From contig NZ_SGWQ01000002.1 of NCBI RefSeq assembly GCF_004216555.1, forward strand, positions 1 to 64,000: a DNA stretch of 64,000 bases, written 5' to 3'. The DNA is from Herbihabitans rhizosphaerae. Its GTDB lineage: Bacteria; Actinomycetota; Actinomycetes; Mycobacteriales; Pseudonocardiaceae. The notes beneath the pieces are model-generated. The model was not told the DNA's origin, ran no database searches, and saw only the letters and a list, made by a program, of their open reading frames with translations. The position numbers and the translations under genes were made by a program. Shown here one piece after another: positions 45,493 to 54,860 of the stretch (its first letter is position 1; every line of letters begins with the position of its first letter).

Positions 45493-46635
45493 ATGACTGT
45501 GACCCACGGAACACTCGCGGCCGGAGGGGGTCAGCTCGGCGCCAGGACGCTGCGAACCGCCGTGGTGGGCGCCGGGTTCATGGGCTGGGTGCACGCCGAG
45601 TCCGCACGGCGCGCCGGCGGCCGGGTCGTCGGGGTCACCTCGGGCAAGCCGGGCAAGGCCGCCGACGCCGTGGCTGCCGCCGCGGCCGCGGTCGGCGCGG
45701 ACCGGGGATACCCGGACCTGGAGAGCATGCTCGCCGACGCCGCGATCGACGTGTTGCACGTGTGCACGCCCAACAGCTCGCACGCCGAGATCGCGGGGAA
45801 GGCGCTGGCCGCCGGCGTGCACGTGGTCTGCGAGAAGCCGTTGGCCACCGATGTCGCCGACGCGGCGACACTGGTCACGGCGGCGGCCGGCGCCGGGCGG
45901 GTGGCCGCCGTTCCGTTCGTGTACCGGTTCCATCCGATGGTTCGCGAGATGCGGGCCAGGCTCGCCGCGGGCCAGGCCGGCATCGTGTCCACGGTCATCG
46001 GCGGCTACCTGCAGGACTGGCTGGCCGGCTCGGCGGATCGCGACTGGCGGGTGGACCCGGCGTTGGGCGGGCCGTCCCGGGCGTTCGCCGACATCGGCTC
46101 GCACTGGTGCGACCTGTTCGAGTTCGTCAGCGGCGACCGGATCGCCCGGCTGTCCGCGCAGACCGTGGTGGTGCGGGACCGGGGCGGGTCGGGCGAGTCC
46201 AACGAGGACCTCGCGACCGTCCAGTTCGCCACCGCGTCCGGAGTGGTCGGCGTACTCGTCGTGTCGCAGGTGGCCGCCGGGCGCAAGAACCGGCTGCACC
46301 TGGAGGTCTCCGGGACCGACGCGAGCTTCGGGTTCGACCAGGAGGACCCGGAGCGGCTGTGGGTCGGCGCGCGCGAGGGCAATCGCGTGCTGATGCGCGA
46401 CCCGGACACGCTGTCGCCGGGTGCCGCCCGGTACACGCGGCTGCCGGCCGGCCATGCCCAGGGCTATCAGGACTGCTTCGACGCGTTCGTGGCCGACACC
46501 CACAGCGCGATCCGCGGCGAGGACCTGGTCGACGGGCTGCCGACGTTCGCCGACGGTCTGCGCGCGGTGCGGATCACCGACGCGGTGCTGCGGTCGGCCG
46601 CCTCCGGTGGTGCCTGGACGGAGGTGCCGGCGTGA
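45493..46635 (+). CDS. Gfo/Idh/MocA family sugar oxidoreductase
   Basis: A 380-residue NAD(P)-dependent dehydrogenase. LRTAVVGAGFMGWVHAESARRAG is the Rossmann start, VLHVCTPNSSHAEIAGKALA follows, and VVCEKPLATD holds the conserved EKP Lys. DIGSHWCDLFEFVSG supplies the catalytic-site Asp-His pattern. The enzyme likely oxidises a sugar or cyclitol. It opens the seven-gene operon and overlaps the ABC ATPase gene by GTGA. Confidence 0.92.
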   Translation: MTVTHGTLAAGGGQLGARTLRTAVVGAGFMGWVHAESARRAGGRVVGVTSGKPGKAADAVAAAAAAVGADRGYPDLESMLADAAIDVLHVCTPNSSHAEIAGKALAAGVHVVCEKPLATDVADAATLVTAAAGAGRVAAVPFVYRFHPMVREMRARLAAGQAGIVSTVIGGYLQDWLAGSADRDWRVDPALGGPSRAFADIGSHWCDLFEFVSGDRIARLSAQTVVVRDRGGSGESNEDLATVQFATASGVVGVLVVSQVAAGRKNRLHLEVSGTDASFGFDQEDPERLWVGAREGNRVLMRDPDTLSPGAARYTRLPAGHAQGYQDCFDAFVADTHSAIRGEDLVDGLPTFADGLRAVRITDAVLRSAASGGAWTEVPA

Positions 46636-48110
46636 CCGTCTCCCTCGAAGGGATCACCAAGAGCTTCCTCGGCGTGCCGGTGCTGCGCGGTGTGGATCTC
46701 GAGTTGCGCGCCGGCGAGGTGCACGCGCTGGTGGGGGGGAACGGTGCCGGCAAGTCCACGCTGCTGAAGGTGCTGGCCGGGGTGCACCGGCCGGACTCGG
46801 GCCGGATCGTGGTGGGGGACAAGGAGAAGACGTTCGCCGCGCCGCGCGACGCGCAGGCCGCCGGGATCGCGATCATCCACCAGGAATTCAATCTTCTCGA
46901 AAATCGAACGGTCGCCGAGAACGTGTTCCTCGGCCGCGAACCGGTGCGGCGCGGCCAGGTCGACCGGCGCGCGATGCGGGCCGAGACGGCGAAGCTGCTG
47001 GACTGGCTCGGCGAGGACGGCATCGATCCGGCCGTCGAGGTGGCGCGGTTGTCGGTGGCGCGGAAGCAGGTCGTGGAGATCGTCAAGGCGCTGTCGACCG
47101 AGGCGACCGTGCTCGCCATGGACGAGCCGACCGCCGCCCTGGCCGACCACGAGGTGGAGCTGCTCTACGACCTGGTGCGCCGGCTGCGTGAACGCGGGAT
47201 CGCGATTCTCTATGTGTCCCACCGGATGCGCGAGGTCTTCGATCTCAGCCAGCGGATCACCGTGTTGAAGGACGGCGCGTTCGTGGTGTGCTCCGCGACC
47301 GAGGACCTGACCTCCGACCAACTCGTGCGGCACATGGTCGGCCGCCCGCTCGACGCGCTGTACCCGGAGCGCCCGGCGGAGGTCGGCGAGGTGCGATTGT
47401 CCTTGCGTGGCGCGGGAAACGCGCGGGTCCGCGACCTGAGCTTCGACATCCGCGCGGGGGAGATCGTCGGCCTGGCCGGGCTGCAGGGGTCCGGCCGGTC
47501 GGCGATCGCCCGTGCCATCTGGGGCGTCGAGCCGTTCACCACCGGCGTCATGGAACTGGACGGCGCGCCGGTCCGGGTGACCCGCCCGCGCGCGGCCGTC
47601 CGCAAGGGCATCGGCTATGTCACCGAGGATCGCAAGGGCGAGGGGCTGGCGTTGCGGCAATCGGTGCGGGACAACGCTTTGCTCGTCCGGCGGGCGGCGC
47701 TGCGGGGTGCTGTGTCCCGGCGCAGTGGCGATCTGGCGGCACTGTTGAAGTCGGTCGCGGTGGTGTCCCGGGGACAACACCAGGAGGTGCGGTACCTGTC
47801 CGGTGGCAATCAGCAGAAGGTCGTGCTGGGCAAGTGGCTCGCCGTCCGGCCGAGGGTGCTGATCGTGGACGAGCCGACCCGCGGTATCGACGTGGGCGCC
47901 AAGCAGGCCGTGTACCGGCTGTTGCGCGATCTGGCCGCGGACGGCGTGGCGATCCTGATGATCTCCTCCGAGCTGCCGGAGCTGATCGGCATGAGCGACC
48001 GGATCCTCGTGATGCACGACGGCGCCATCGCGGGCGAACTGCCGGCCGGCGCGTCCGAGGAGGCCGTCATGGGGCTGGCCACCGGGCACGCGATCGGAGA
48101 CGTGGCATGA
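46632..48110 (+). CDS. Sugar ABC transporter ATPase (double-domain, RbsA type)
   Basis: A 492-residue ATPase with two nucleotide-binding domains. The first has Walker A GGNGAGKST and Walker B VLAMDEPTAALA. The second has a degenerate Walker A (GLQGSGRSA), signature LSGGNQQKVVLGKWL and VLIVDEPTRGIDVG. That layout is typical of carbohydrate-uptake CUT2 systems such as RbsA and XylG. GTGA and ATGA overlaps couple it to its neighbours. Confidence 0.95.
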   Translation: MTVSLEGITKSFLGVPVLRGVDLELRAGEVHALVGGNGAGKSTLLKVLAGVHRPDSGRIVVGDKEKTFAAPRDAQAAGIAIIHQEFNLLENRTVAENVFLGREPVRRGQVDRRAMRAETAKLLDWLGEDGIDPAVEVARLSVARKQVVEIVKALSTEATVLAMDEPTAALADHEVELLYDLVRRLRERGIAILYVSHRMREVFDLSQRITVLKDGAFVVCSATEDLTSDQLVRHMVGRPLDALYPERPAEVGEVRLSLRGAGNARVRDLSFDIRAGEIVGLAGLQGSGRSAIARAIWGVEPFTTGVMELDGAPVRVTRPRAAVRKGIGYVTEDRKGEGLALRQSVRDNALLVRRAALRGAVSRRSGDLAALLKSVAVVSRGQHQEVRYLSGGNQQKVVLGKWLAVRPRVLIVDEPTRGIDVGAKQAVYRLLRDLAADGVAILMISSELPELIGMSDRILVMHDGAIAGELPAGASEEAVMGLATGHAIGDVA

Positions 48111-49132
48111 GCCTGCTCCAGGAGACCCCTTCGCGCCCGCGTCGTGCGTCCTCGGTGCGGGCGCGAAGGTTCACCCTCACACCGACCACGACCGTGTACC
48201 TCGCGCTGGTGGCGCTGCTGATCATCGGCAGCGTTCTGGTGGCGATCGACGGCGGCGTGCTGCTGGACCAGGGCGGCATCCTCAACATCCTCACCCGCAG
48301 CACGGTGCTCGGGCTGGTCGCGATCGGCCAGACCATGGTGATCGTCACCGGCTCGCTGGACCTGTCGGTGGCCTACCTGGTCGGGCTGTGCTCGCTGGTG
48401 GCCGCCGAGACGATGGCCGGCAGCGAGTCGATGATGGTGCCCGGGGTGCTGCTGGCCCTCGCCGTCGCCGCCGTGGTCGGGCTGATCAACGGGCTCGTGA
48501 TCACCGTGCTCAAGGCGCACGCGTTCATCGCCACGCTCGGGATCGCGTTGGTGATCAAGGGATATCTCGAGCACACCTACACCGGCCCGGCGGGCAGCGT
48601 GCCGCGCACGTTCCAGCATCTCGGGTACGACCGGATCGGGCCGGTCCCGATCGCGGCACTGCTGATGCTGCTGATCGGCGCCGGCGCGTGGTGGTACCTG
48701 CGGCGCACCCGCCCGGGCTACCACATGTACGCCGTGGGCGGGGACCTCGAGGTGGCGCGGCTGTCCGGGGTGCGCACCGGTCGCACGATCGTCATGGCGC
48801 ACGTGCTGTGCGCGGTCGCGGCCGGGCTCGCGGGTGTGTTCCTGGCCAGTCGCCTGGGTTCCGGCGCGCCGTACGTCGGCACGGACGCCGGGTACGACCT
48901 GGAGTCGATCGCGGCGGTGGTGCTCGGCGGGACCGTGCTCGCCGGCGGCCGCGGCGGTGTGGTGGGCACCATCGGCGGCGTCCTCATACTGTCCACTTTG
49001 GACACGATCTTCGACGATCTCGCGGTCGACCCGTTCTTCAAGGACGTGGTGCGCGGGGTCGTGCTCATCGTCGCGGTGGCGCTGTACGCCCGCCGCCAAC
49101 TGGCTGGCCAACTGTCCGGGAGGTCGGCGTGA
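48107..49132 (+). CDS. Sugar ABC transporter permease 1 (CUT2)
   Basis: A 341-residue permease with eight to ten membrane helices. Conserved CUT2 elements are GQTMVIVTGSLDLSV (the GGIDLSVG-like loop), LKAHAFIATLGIALVIKG and YAVGGDLEVARLSGVRT. It pairs with the next gene to form a heterodimeric channel powered by the preceding ATPase. ATGA overlap upstream, GTGA downstream. Confidence 0.94.
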   Translation: MSLLQETPSRPRRASSVRARRFTLTPTTTVYLALVALLIIGSVLVAIDGGVLLDQGGILNILTRSTVLGLVAIGQTMVIVTGSLDLSVAYLVGLCSLVAAETMAGSESMMVPGVLLALAVAAVVGLINGLVITVLKAHAFIATLGIALVIKGYLEHTYTGPAGSVPRTFQHLGYDRIGPVPIAALLMLLIGAGAWWYLRRTRPGYHMYAVGGDLEVARLSGVRTGRTIVMAHVLCAVAAGLAGVFLASRLGSGAPYVGTDAGYDLESIAAVVLGGTVLAGGRGGVVGTIGGVLILSTLDTIFDDLAVDPFFKDVVRGVVLIVAVALYARRQLAGQLSGRSA

Positions 49133-50106
49133 GGTGGCGGCCGAGGTTGGCGGAGGGCACCGCACCGGTCCTGGTCGTGCTCGCGCTTCTGTTGGTGGCA
49201 CTGGCTTTCGCGGGTTCGGCCTACTCGGAGCCGGCCGGCTATCTCGCGTTGCTTAAGCGGGCAGCGCCGCTGGTGATCCTGGCGATCGGCCAGTACTTCG
49301 TGATCGTGTCCGGCGGGTTCGACCTGTCGGTCGGCTCGCTGGTCACCGCTGAGGTGGTGATCGCCGCCCGGCTGATCGACGGCGACGACGCGAACACGGC
49401 GTGGGTGATCGCGCTGCTGCTCGGCTTCGGCATCCTCGTCGGACTGGTCAACGGACTGATCACCACCCGCCTGCTGGTGCCGTCCTTCATCGTGACGCTC
49501 GGCATGTTGCTGGTGCTCGACGGCGCGGTGTTCCTGTGGTCGGGCGGCGCGCCGAGGGGTGCGCTGTCGCCGTCGTTCCGGGTGTTCGGCCGGGGCGGGG
49601 TGGACGTGCCGGTGCTCGGCCAGGTGCCGTGGTCGGTGATCATCCTGCTGGTCGTGCTGATCGCCGCGGTGCTGTTCATGCGCGGCGGTACCGGTCGCAC
49701 GCTGGTCGCGGTGGGGGACAACGAGAACGCCGTGCGGCTCGCCGGCGGGCGGGTGGAAGCGTTGCGGCTACTGGCTTTCGTGCTCTCCGGCGTGCTCGCC
49801 GCGCTGGCCGCGATCCTGCTCGCCGGGTTCGCCGGAGTGTCCGCCCAAGTCGGGCAGGGCCTGGAGTTCCGGGCCATCACCGCCGTGGTGCTCGGGGGTG
49901 TCCTGCTCGGCGGCGGGCGCGGCTCGGTGGTCGCCGCCGCGGCGGGCGCGCTGTCCCTGGAAGCACTGTTCTCGTTGCTGAACCTGCTCGGCGTGCCGGC
50001 CGCACTCGAATCCGCCGTGCAGGGCGTGATCATCATCGCCGCGGTCGCCTACGCGAACCTCGGCGGCCGTCTCCGCCTGCGCAAACCGAGTCCCAGCGTG
50101 CCCTGA
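49129..50106 (+). CDS. Sugar ABC transporter permease 2 (CUT2)
   Basis: A 325-residue permease with GQYFVIVSGGFDLSVGSLVT near residues 55-75, VPSFIVTLGMLLVLDGAVF, and VAVGDNENAVRLAGGRV. The full DLSVG motif is better kept here than in permease 1. It forms the second half of the membrane channel. The GTG overlaps the previous stop. Confidence 0.94.
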   Translation: MRWRPRLAEGTAPVLVVLALLLVALAFAGSAYSEPAGYLALLKRAAPLVILAIGQYFVIVSGGFDLSVGSLVTAEVVIAARLIDGDDANTAWVIALLLGFGILVGLVNGLITTRLLVPSFIVTLGMLLVLDGAVFLWSGGAPRGALSPSFRVFGRGGVDVPVLGQVPWSVIILLVVLIAAVLFMRGGTGRTLVAVGDNENAVRLAGGRVEALRLLAFVLSGVLAALAAILLAGFAGVSAQVGQGLEFRAITAVVLGGVLLGGGRGSVVAAAAGALSLEALFSLLNLLGVPAALESAVQGVIIIAAVAYANLGGRLRLRKPSPSVP

Positions 50107-50131
50107 ATCCCCACCACCGCAAGGAGAACCG

Positions 50132-51322
50132 ATGAACAGGAAATGGTCCGTCGTGGCCGTCGCGGGACTGCTCGCGATGGCCGGGTGCGCCAGCGACTTA
50201 CCGGATCAGGGACCGGGCGGCTCGGCCACCCGCGCGGCCGACCCGTCCAAGTCGGACTACTTCGACCAGGCGGAGTTCGACCGCCAGCTCAAGTTCCGCA
50301 CCGCCGCGGCGGTCGGCCTGGACGGCGGCGACGGCGCGGGCAAGCCGTGGGAGCAGATGCTCGACCCGAAGCTGGTCGACACCGCGAAGTTCGCCAAGCC
50401 CGGCGGCAACTACCACGTGTGCTTCTCCAACGCCTCGGTGGACAACCCGTGGCGGCAGGTCGGCTGGAAGACCATGCAGGAGGAGGTGAAGCTGCACCCG
50501 GAGATCACCAAGTTCACCAACCTGGACGCGGAAGCCAAGGACGACAAGCAGATCAGCGACATCCAGTCGTTCGCCACCCGGCAGTGCAGCGCGATCATCA
50601 TCTCCCCGAACACCACCGCGACGCTGACGCCCGCCGTGGAGTCGGCGTGCAAGATCGGCGTGCCGGTGATCGTGTTCGACCGCGGCGTCAAGACCGACTG
50701 CCCGGTGACCTTCGTCCACCCCATCGGCGGGTTCGCGTTCGGCGTGAACGGCGCGGAGTTCCTCAAGGAGAAGGTGGCACCCGGCGGCAAGATCTTGGCG
50801 CTGCGCATCCTGCCCGGCGTGGACGTGCTGGAGACGCGATGGGCCGGCGCGAACAAGGTCTTCGAGGGCAGCGGGTTGAAGGTGGTGGGCGTCCGGTTCA
50901 CCGACGGCGACGCGGCCAAGACCAAGAGCATCGTCAACGAGTACATCCAGCGTGAAGGCACGATCGACGGCGTGTGGATGGACGCCGGCGCCACCGCGGT
51001 GGCCGCGGTGGAGGCGTTCCAGGACGCGGGCAAGCCGATCCCGCCGTTCGTCGGCGAGGACCAGCAGGACTTCCTGCGCATGTGGGTCAAGGAGAAGATG
51101 ACCGCCATCGCGCCCACCTATCCGACCTACCAGTGGCGCACCCCGATCATCGCGGCGGTGCGGATCCTGGCCGGCAAGCAGGTTCCCAAGGAATGGGTGC
51201 TGCCGCAGCCGAAGATCACTCAGGACACCCTGCAGAGCTATCTCAAGCAGGACATGCCGCCGCTGCACTACGCGATGTGCGGGTGCGAGTCGATGCCGAG
51301 CTACCCGGGGGCGTGGAAGTAG
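50132..51322 (+). CDS. Sugar-binding lipoprotein of the ABC transporter
   Basis: A 396-residue binding protein with a lipobox (LLAMAGC, Cys about 19). It has a polar linker and a periplasmic-binding type 1 fold: YHVCFSNASVDNPWRQVGWK, IIISPNTTATLTPAVESACK, VIVFDRGVKTDCPVTFVHPI, then GVWMDAGATAVAAVEAFQDA. The ligand is probably a sugar or polyol. It carries an AAGGAGAACC ribosome binding site of its own, likely for higher expression than the permeases. Confidence 0.92.
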   Translation: MNRKWSVVAVAGLLAMAGCASDLPDQGPGGSATRAADPSKSDYFDQAEFDRQLKFRTAAAVGLDGGDGAGKPWEQMLDPKLVDTAKFAKPGGNYHVCFSNASVDNPWRQVGWKTMQEEVKLHPEITKFTNLDAEAKDDKQISDIQSFATRQCSAIIISPNTTATLTPAVESACKIGVPVIVFDRGVKTDCPVTFVHPIGGFAFGVNGAEFLKEKVAPGGKILALRILPGVDVLETRWAGANKVFEGSGLKVVGVRFTDGDAAKTKSIVNEYIQREGTIDGVWMDAGATAVAAVEAFQDAGKPIPPFVGEDQQDFLRMWVKEKMTAIAPTYPTYQWRTPIIAAVRILAGKQVPKEWVLPQPKITQDTLQSYLKQDMPPLHYAMCGCESMPSYPGAWK

Positions 51323-51323
51323 C

Positions 51324-52187
51324 TTGCCCGCGATCGGTGTCAGTACCTGGGTGTGGGCCTCGCCGTTGACCGACGAGGTGCTCGCCGACCTGGCCGTCCG
51401 CGCGGCCGGGTGGGGCTTCGACGTCCTCGAACTCCCCGTGGAGAACGTCGACGACTGGAGCCCTGCCCGTGCCGCGCGGGTGCTCGGTGATCACGGGCTG
51501 GGTGCGACCGTCTGCCTGGTGATGCCGCCGGGCCGGGAGCTGGTCGCCGCATCGGATCAGGTGATCGCGTCCACACAGGACTATCTGCGGCGGGTCGTGG
51601 ACATCGCCGTGGAGGTGGGTTCGCCGGTGATCGCCGGACCGGCGTACGCGTCGGTCGGCCGGACCTGGCGGCTGTCCGAGCGCGAGCGCGTCGACACGAT
51701 CCGGCGGCTGCGCGACAACCTCGTCCCGGTTGTGGAGCACGCGCGTGCGGCCGGTGTGCGGGTCGCCGTCGAACCGCTCAACCGGTACGAGACCAGCCTG
51801 CTCAACACGATCGGGCAGACCCTCGACGCGCTCGACGGCCTGCCCACCGACGGCTGCGGGGTGGCCGTCGACGTCTACCACCAGAACATCGAGGAACGAC
51901 ATGTCGGCGACGCGATCCGGTCCGCGCGTGGCCGGATCGCGCACGTCCAGGTGTGCGCGAACGACCGGGGCGCACCGGGTGCCGATCACCTCGACTGGCC
52001 GGATTTCCTTGCCGCACTTGAGGAATCCGGCTACTCGGGTCCGCTGTGCATCGAGTCGTTCACCGCGCACAACGAGTCCATCGCCACCGCCGCGTCGATC
52101 TGGCGCCGTCTCGCGTCCACACAGGACGCTCTAGCCGTCGACGGGCTGCGGTTCCTCCGAGCTCTCATGAAGGAGTCCACTCGATGA
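51324..52187 (+). CDS. TIM-barrel sugar epimerase (tagatose/psicose 3-epimerase-like)
   Basis: A 287-residue AP-endonuclease-2-fold isomerase with a TTG start one base after the lipoprotein stop. [34 protein letters not shown], and the metal-site set Glu, Asp ([12 protein letters not shown]) and Glu (CIESF) resemble ketose 3-epimerases. It probably interconverts the imported sugar or its oxidised form. It overlaps the next isomerase gene as ATGA. Confidence 0.88.
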   Translation: MPAIGVSTWVWASPLTDEVLADLAVRAAGWGFDVLELPVENVDDWSPARAARVLGDHGLGATVCLVMPPGRELVAASDQVIASTQDYLRRVVDIAVEVGSPVIAGPAYASVGRTWRLSERERVDTIRRLRDNLVPVVEHARAAGVRVAVEPLNRYETSLLNTIGQTLDALDGLPTDGCGVAVDVYHQNIEERHVGDAIRSARGRIAHVQVCANDRGAPGADHLDWPDFLAALEESGYSGPLCIESFTAHNESIATAASIWRRLASTQDALAVDGLRFLRALMKESTR

Positions 52188-53194
52188 GTCGACCGATCAC
52201 CCTGTTCACCGGGCAGTGGGCCGATCTGCCGTTCGAGGAGGTGTGCGAGCTGGCCGCCGGGTGGGGCTACGACGGCCTGGAGATCGCCTGCTCCGGCGAC
52301 CACTTCGAGGTCGACCGCGCGCTGTCCGAGGACGGGTACGTGGAGGAGAAGCTCGCGCAGCTCGAACGGCACGGGCTGGCGGTGTACGCGATCTCGAATC
52401 ACCTTGTGGGGCAAGCGATCTGCGACGATCCGATCGACTTCCGGCACCAGGCGATCCTGCCCGCCCGGGTCTGGGGCGACGGCGAACCGGAGGGCGTGCG
52501 GCAGCGCGCGGCCGCGGACATGGAGGACGCGGCACGGGCCGCGGCGAAGCTCGGCGTGGACACCGTCGTCGGGTTCACCGGCTCGAAGATCTGGAAGTAC
52601 GTGGCGATGTTCCCGCCGGTGCCGCAGGAGGTCATCGACGACGGCTACGCGGACTTCGCCCGGCGCTGGGACCCGATTCTGGACGTGTTCGACGAGGTCG
52701 GCGTCCGGTTCGCGCACGAGGTGCACCCGTCCGAGATCGCGTACGACTATTGGACCACCCGGCGTGCCATGGACGCGCTGAACAATCGGCCGGCGTTCGG
52801 TTTGAATTGGGACCCGTCGCATTTCGTGTGGCAGGACCTTGACCCGGTCGGGTTCATTCTGGATTTCGCCGACCGGATCTACCACGTCGATTGCAAGGAC
52901 ACCAAGAAGCGCTTCGACGGCCGCAACGGACGCCTCGGCTCGCACCTGCCGTGGGCGCATCCTCGGCGCGGCTGGGACTTCGTGTCCACCGGTCACGGCG
53001 ACGTGCCGTGGGAGGAGTGTTTCCGTGCGCTCAACGCGATCGGCTACCGCGGGCCGATCTCGGTGGAGTGGGAGGACGCCGGCATGGACCGGCTGCGCGG
53101 CGCGGCCGAGGCCGTCGGCTTCATCAGGAATCTGGTGTTCGAACAGCCCACCACGGCGTTCGACGCCGCGTTCGCCAGGCGTGATATGACCTAA
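52184..53194 (+). CDS. TIM-barrel sugar phosphate isomerase/epimerase
   Basis: A 336-residue second barrel protein of the same superfamily: [32 protein letters not shown] (metal Glu), [14 protein letters not shown] (Asp-His) and [11 protein letters not shown] (final Glu). It has longer inserts than the preceding epimerase, including [14 protein letters not shown]. Relatives are often found with Gfo/Idh/MocA dehydrogenases in cyclitol and sugar operons. It is the last gene of the operon. Confidence 0.88.
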   Translation: MSRPITLFTGQWADLPFEEVCELAAGWGYDGLEIACSGDHFEVDRALSEDGYVEEKLAQLERHGLAVYAISNHLVGQAICDDPIDFRHQAILPARVWGDGEPEGVRQRAAADMEDAARAAAKLGVDTVVGFTGSKIWKYVAMFPPVPQEVIDDGYADFARRWDPILDVFDEVGVRFAHEVHPSEIAYDYWTTRRAMDALNNRPAFGLNWDPSHFVWQDLDPVGFILDFADRIYHVDCKDTKKRFDGRNGRLGSHLPWAHPRRGWDFVSTGHGDVPWEECFRALNAIGYRGPISVEWEDAGMDRLRGAAEAVGFIRNLVFEQPTTAFDAAFARRDMT

Positions 53195-53309
53195 ATGTTA
53201 TCTCCCCTCTGAGTTGTCGTGGTGGTTACGGTCGCGGCGCTGGCCGGTCAATGCTCGAGAACCGGTGGCTATCCGTATTTTCCGCCCCTGCGCTTCGAGG
53301 AGAAACGGT

Positions 53310-54743
53310 ATGGCAGGAAAGGCACTCACCACACTGACGGCCGCGCTACTGGTGTCCGGCGTGGCTCTCGCGATCACCCCGTCCGCGGCCGCCGCGCCGA
53401 CCCCCGACCCCGACATGTTCAGCGCGCTGCAACGCGATCTCAGCTTGACCGCCGAGGCCGCCGGTGTGCGCCTTGACAACGAATCCCGTGCGGCGACAGC
53501 GGACCGTTCGCTGCGCAAACGACACGGCGACCGGCTCGGCGGCAGCTGGTTCGACGGCGACAAGCTGGTCGTCGCGGTCACCGACACGACGCTGATCGGC
53601 GCGGTGCGCGACGCCGGGGCCGAGGCGAAGGTGGTCACCCGGTCCGAACGGGAACTCGACCGGCTCAAGGCCGCGATGGACTCCCGCAAGGGCGAGGCGC
53701 CGCGCACGATTCCCGGCTGGTTCGTCGACGTCACGTCCAACACGATCACCGTGCAGTCCCGCGCGCACGCGACGGACGCGGCGCGCGAATTCGTGGCGGC
53801 CAGCGGTGTGCCGGCCGACGCCGTCCGGATCGTCCACTCCGACGAGATACCGCGTCCGTTGATCGACGTCGTCGGCGGCAACGCCTACTACATCGGCAGC
53901 GGCACCCGCTGTTCGGTCGGATTCACGGTCAACGGCGGCTTCGTGACGGCCGGCCACTGCGGCAGGACCGGCGCCACGACGAGCCAGCCGAGCGGATCGT
54001 TCGCCGGTTCGAGCTTCCCGGGCAACGACTACGCCCACGTTCGCGTGGCGGCCGGCAACAATCTCATCGGCGCGGTCAACAACTACGCCGGCGGCCGGGT
54101 GGCGGTGGCCGGATCCCAGGACGCCCCGGTCGGCTCGTCCATCTGCCGGTCCGGCTCGACCACCGGCTGGCGCTGCGGCACCATCCAGGCCCGCAACGCG
54201 TCGGTCACCTACCCGCAGGGCACCGTCAGCGGCCTGATCCGCACCAACGCGTGCGCGGAACCGGGTGACTCCGGCGGATCGGCGATCTCGGGCAGCCAGG
54301 CGCAGGGCGTCACGTCCGGCGGGTCCGGCAACTGCAGTTCCGGTGGCACCACGTTCTTCCAGCCGGTCAACGAGATCCTGCAGACCTACGGGCTCACGTT
54401 GATCACCGACGGCGGCAACCCGCCGGGCGAGCCGTGCACCGGATCGCAGAACACGTACAACGGATCGGTCGCCCAGGGAGCCACGTCGGTGCAGCCGAAC
54501 GGCTCCAACTACCAGTCCACCGCGGCCGGCACGCACAGCGGCTGCCTGGACGGTCCGGACGGCGCCGACTTCGATCTGTACCTGCAGAAGTGGAACGGCA
54601 GCAGTTGGGCCGAGGTGGCCAGCGGCACCAGCCCGGGGCCGGACGAGACGGTCGACTACAACGGCACGGCCGGCTACTACCGCTGGGTCGTGCACGCGTA
54701 CAGCGGGTCGGGCAACTACACGCTCGGCACGCGCAAACCCTGA
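53310..54743 (+). CDS. Secreted streptogrisin-like serine protease with C-terminal domain
   Basis: A 477-residue preproprotease from ATG 53310, after GAGGAGAAACGGT. A signal peptide (to about ASAAAAPT) and an alpha-lytic-type propeptide of about 170 residues are followed by an S1 domain with GGFVTAGHCG (His), GNDYAHVRV (Asp) and CAEPGDSGGSAIS (Ser). The final 110 residues (NGSVAQGATSVQPNG to the end, with DFDLYLQKWNGSSWAEVAS) form a PPC-like domain. It is an extracellular nutrient-acquisition protease; the tail may help processing or substrate binding. Confidence 0.93.
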   Translation: MAGKALTTLTAALLVSGVALAITPSAAAAPTPDPDMFSALQRDLSLTAEAAGVRLDNESRAATADRSLRKRHGDRLGGSWFDGDKLVVAVTDTTLIGAVRDAGAEAKVVTRSERELDRLKAAMDSRKGEAPRTIPGWFVDVTSNTITVQSRAHATDAAREFVAASGVPADAVRIVHSDEIPRPLIDVVGGNAYYIGSGTRCSVGFTVNGGFVTAGHCGRTGATTSQPSGSFAGSSFPGNDYAHVRVAAGNNLIGAVNNYAGGRVAVAGSQDAPVGSSICRSGSTTGWRCGTIQARNASVTYPQGTVSGLIRTNACAEPGDSGGSAISGSQAQGVTSGGSGNCSSGGTTFFQPVNEILQTYGLTLITDGGNPPGEPCTGSQNTYNGSVAQGATSVQPNGSNYQSTAAGTHSGCLDGPDGADFDLYLQKWNGSSWAEVASGTSPGPDETVDYNGTAGYYRWVVHAYSGSGNYTLGTRKP

Positions 54744-54744
54744 C

Positions 54745-54826
54745 CCCGGAAGCGATTCCGGGCACCTGAATGGCTTCGGCGGCGGCTCGACGTTCGGCCG
54801 CACCCCCGATCGGGCCGCCGCCGAGC
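54745..54826 (+). terminator. Two stem-loops after the streptogrisin-like gene
   Basis: The first has a perfect 7-bp stem, CCCGGAA/TTCCGGG, with a GCGA loop at 54745-54762. The second pairs about 54772-54786 with 54813-54826 through a GC-rich stem with one mismatch. They separate the protease gene from the LysR gene and probably stop transcription. Confidence 0.6.
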
Positions 54827-54860
54827 CCACTTGTGTGGTGAATCGTCCTACTGTCTTCCC

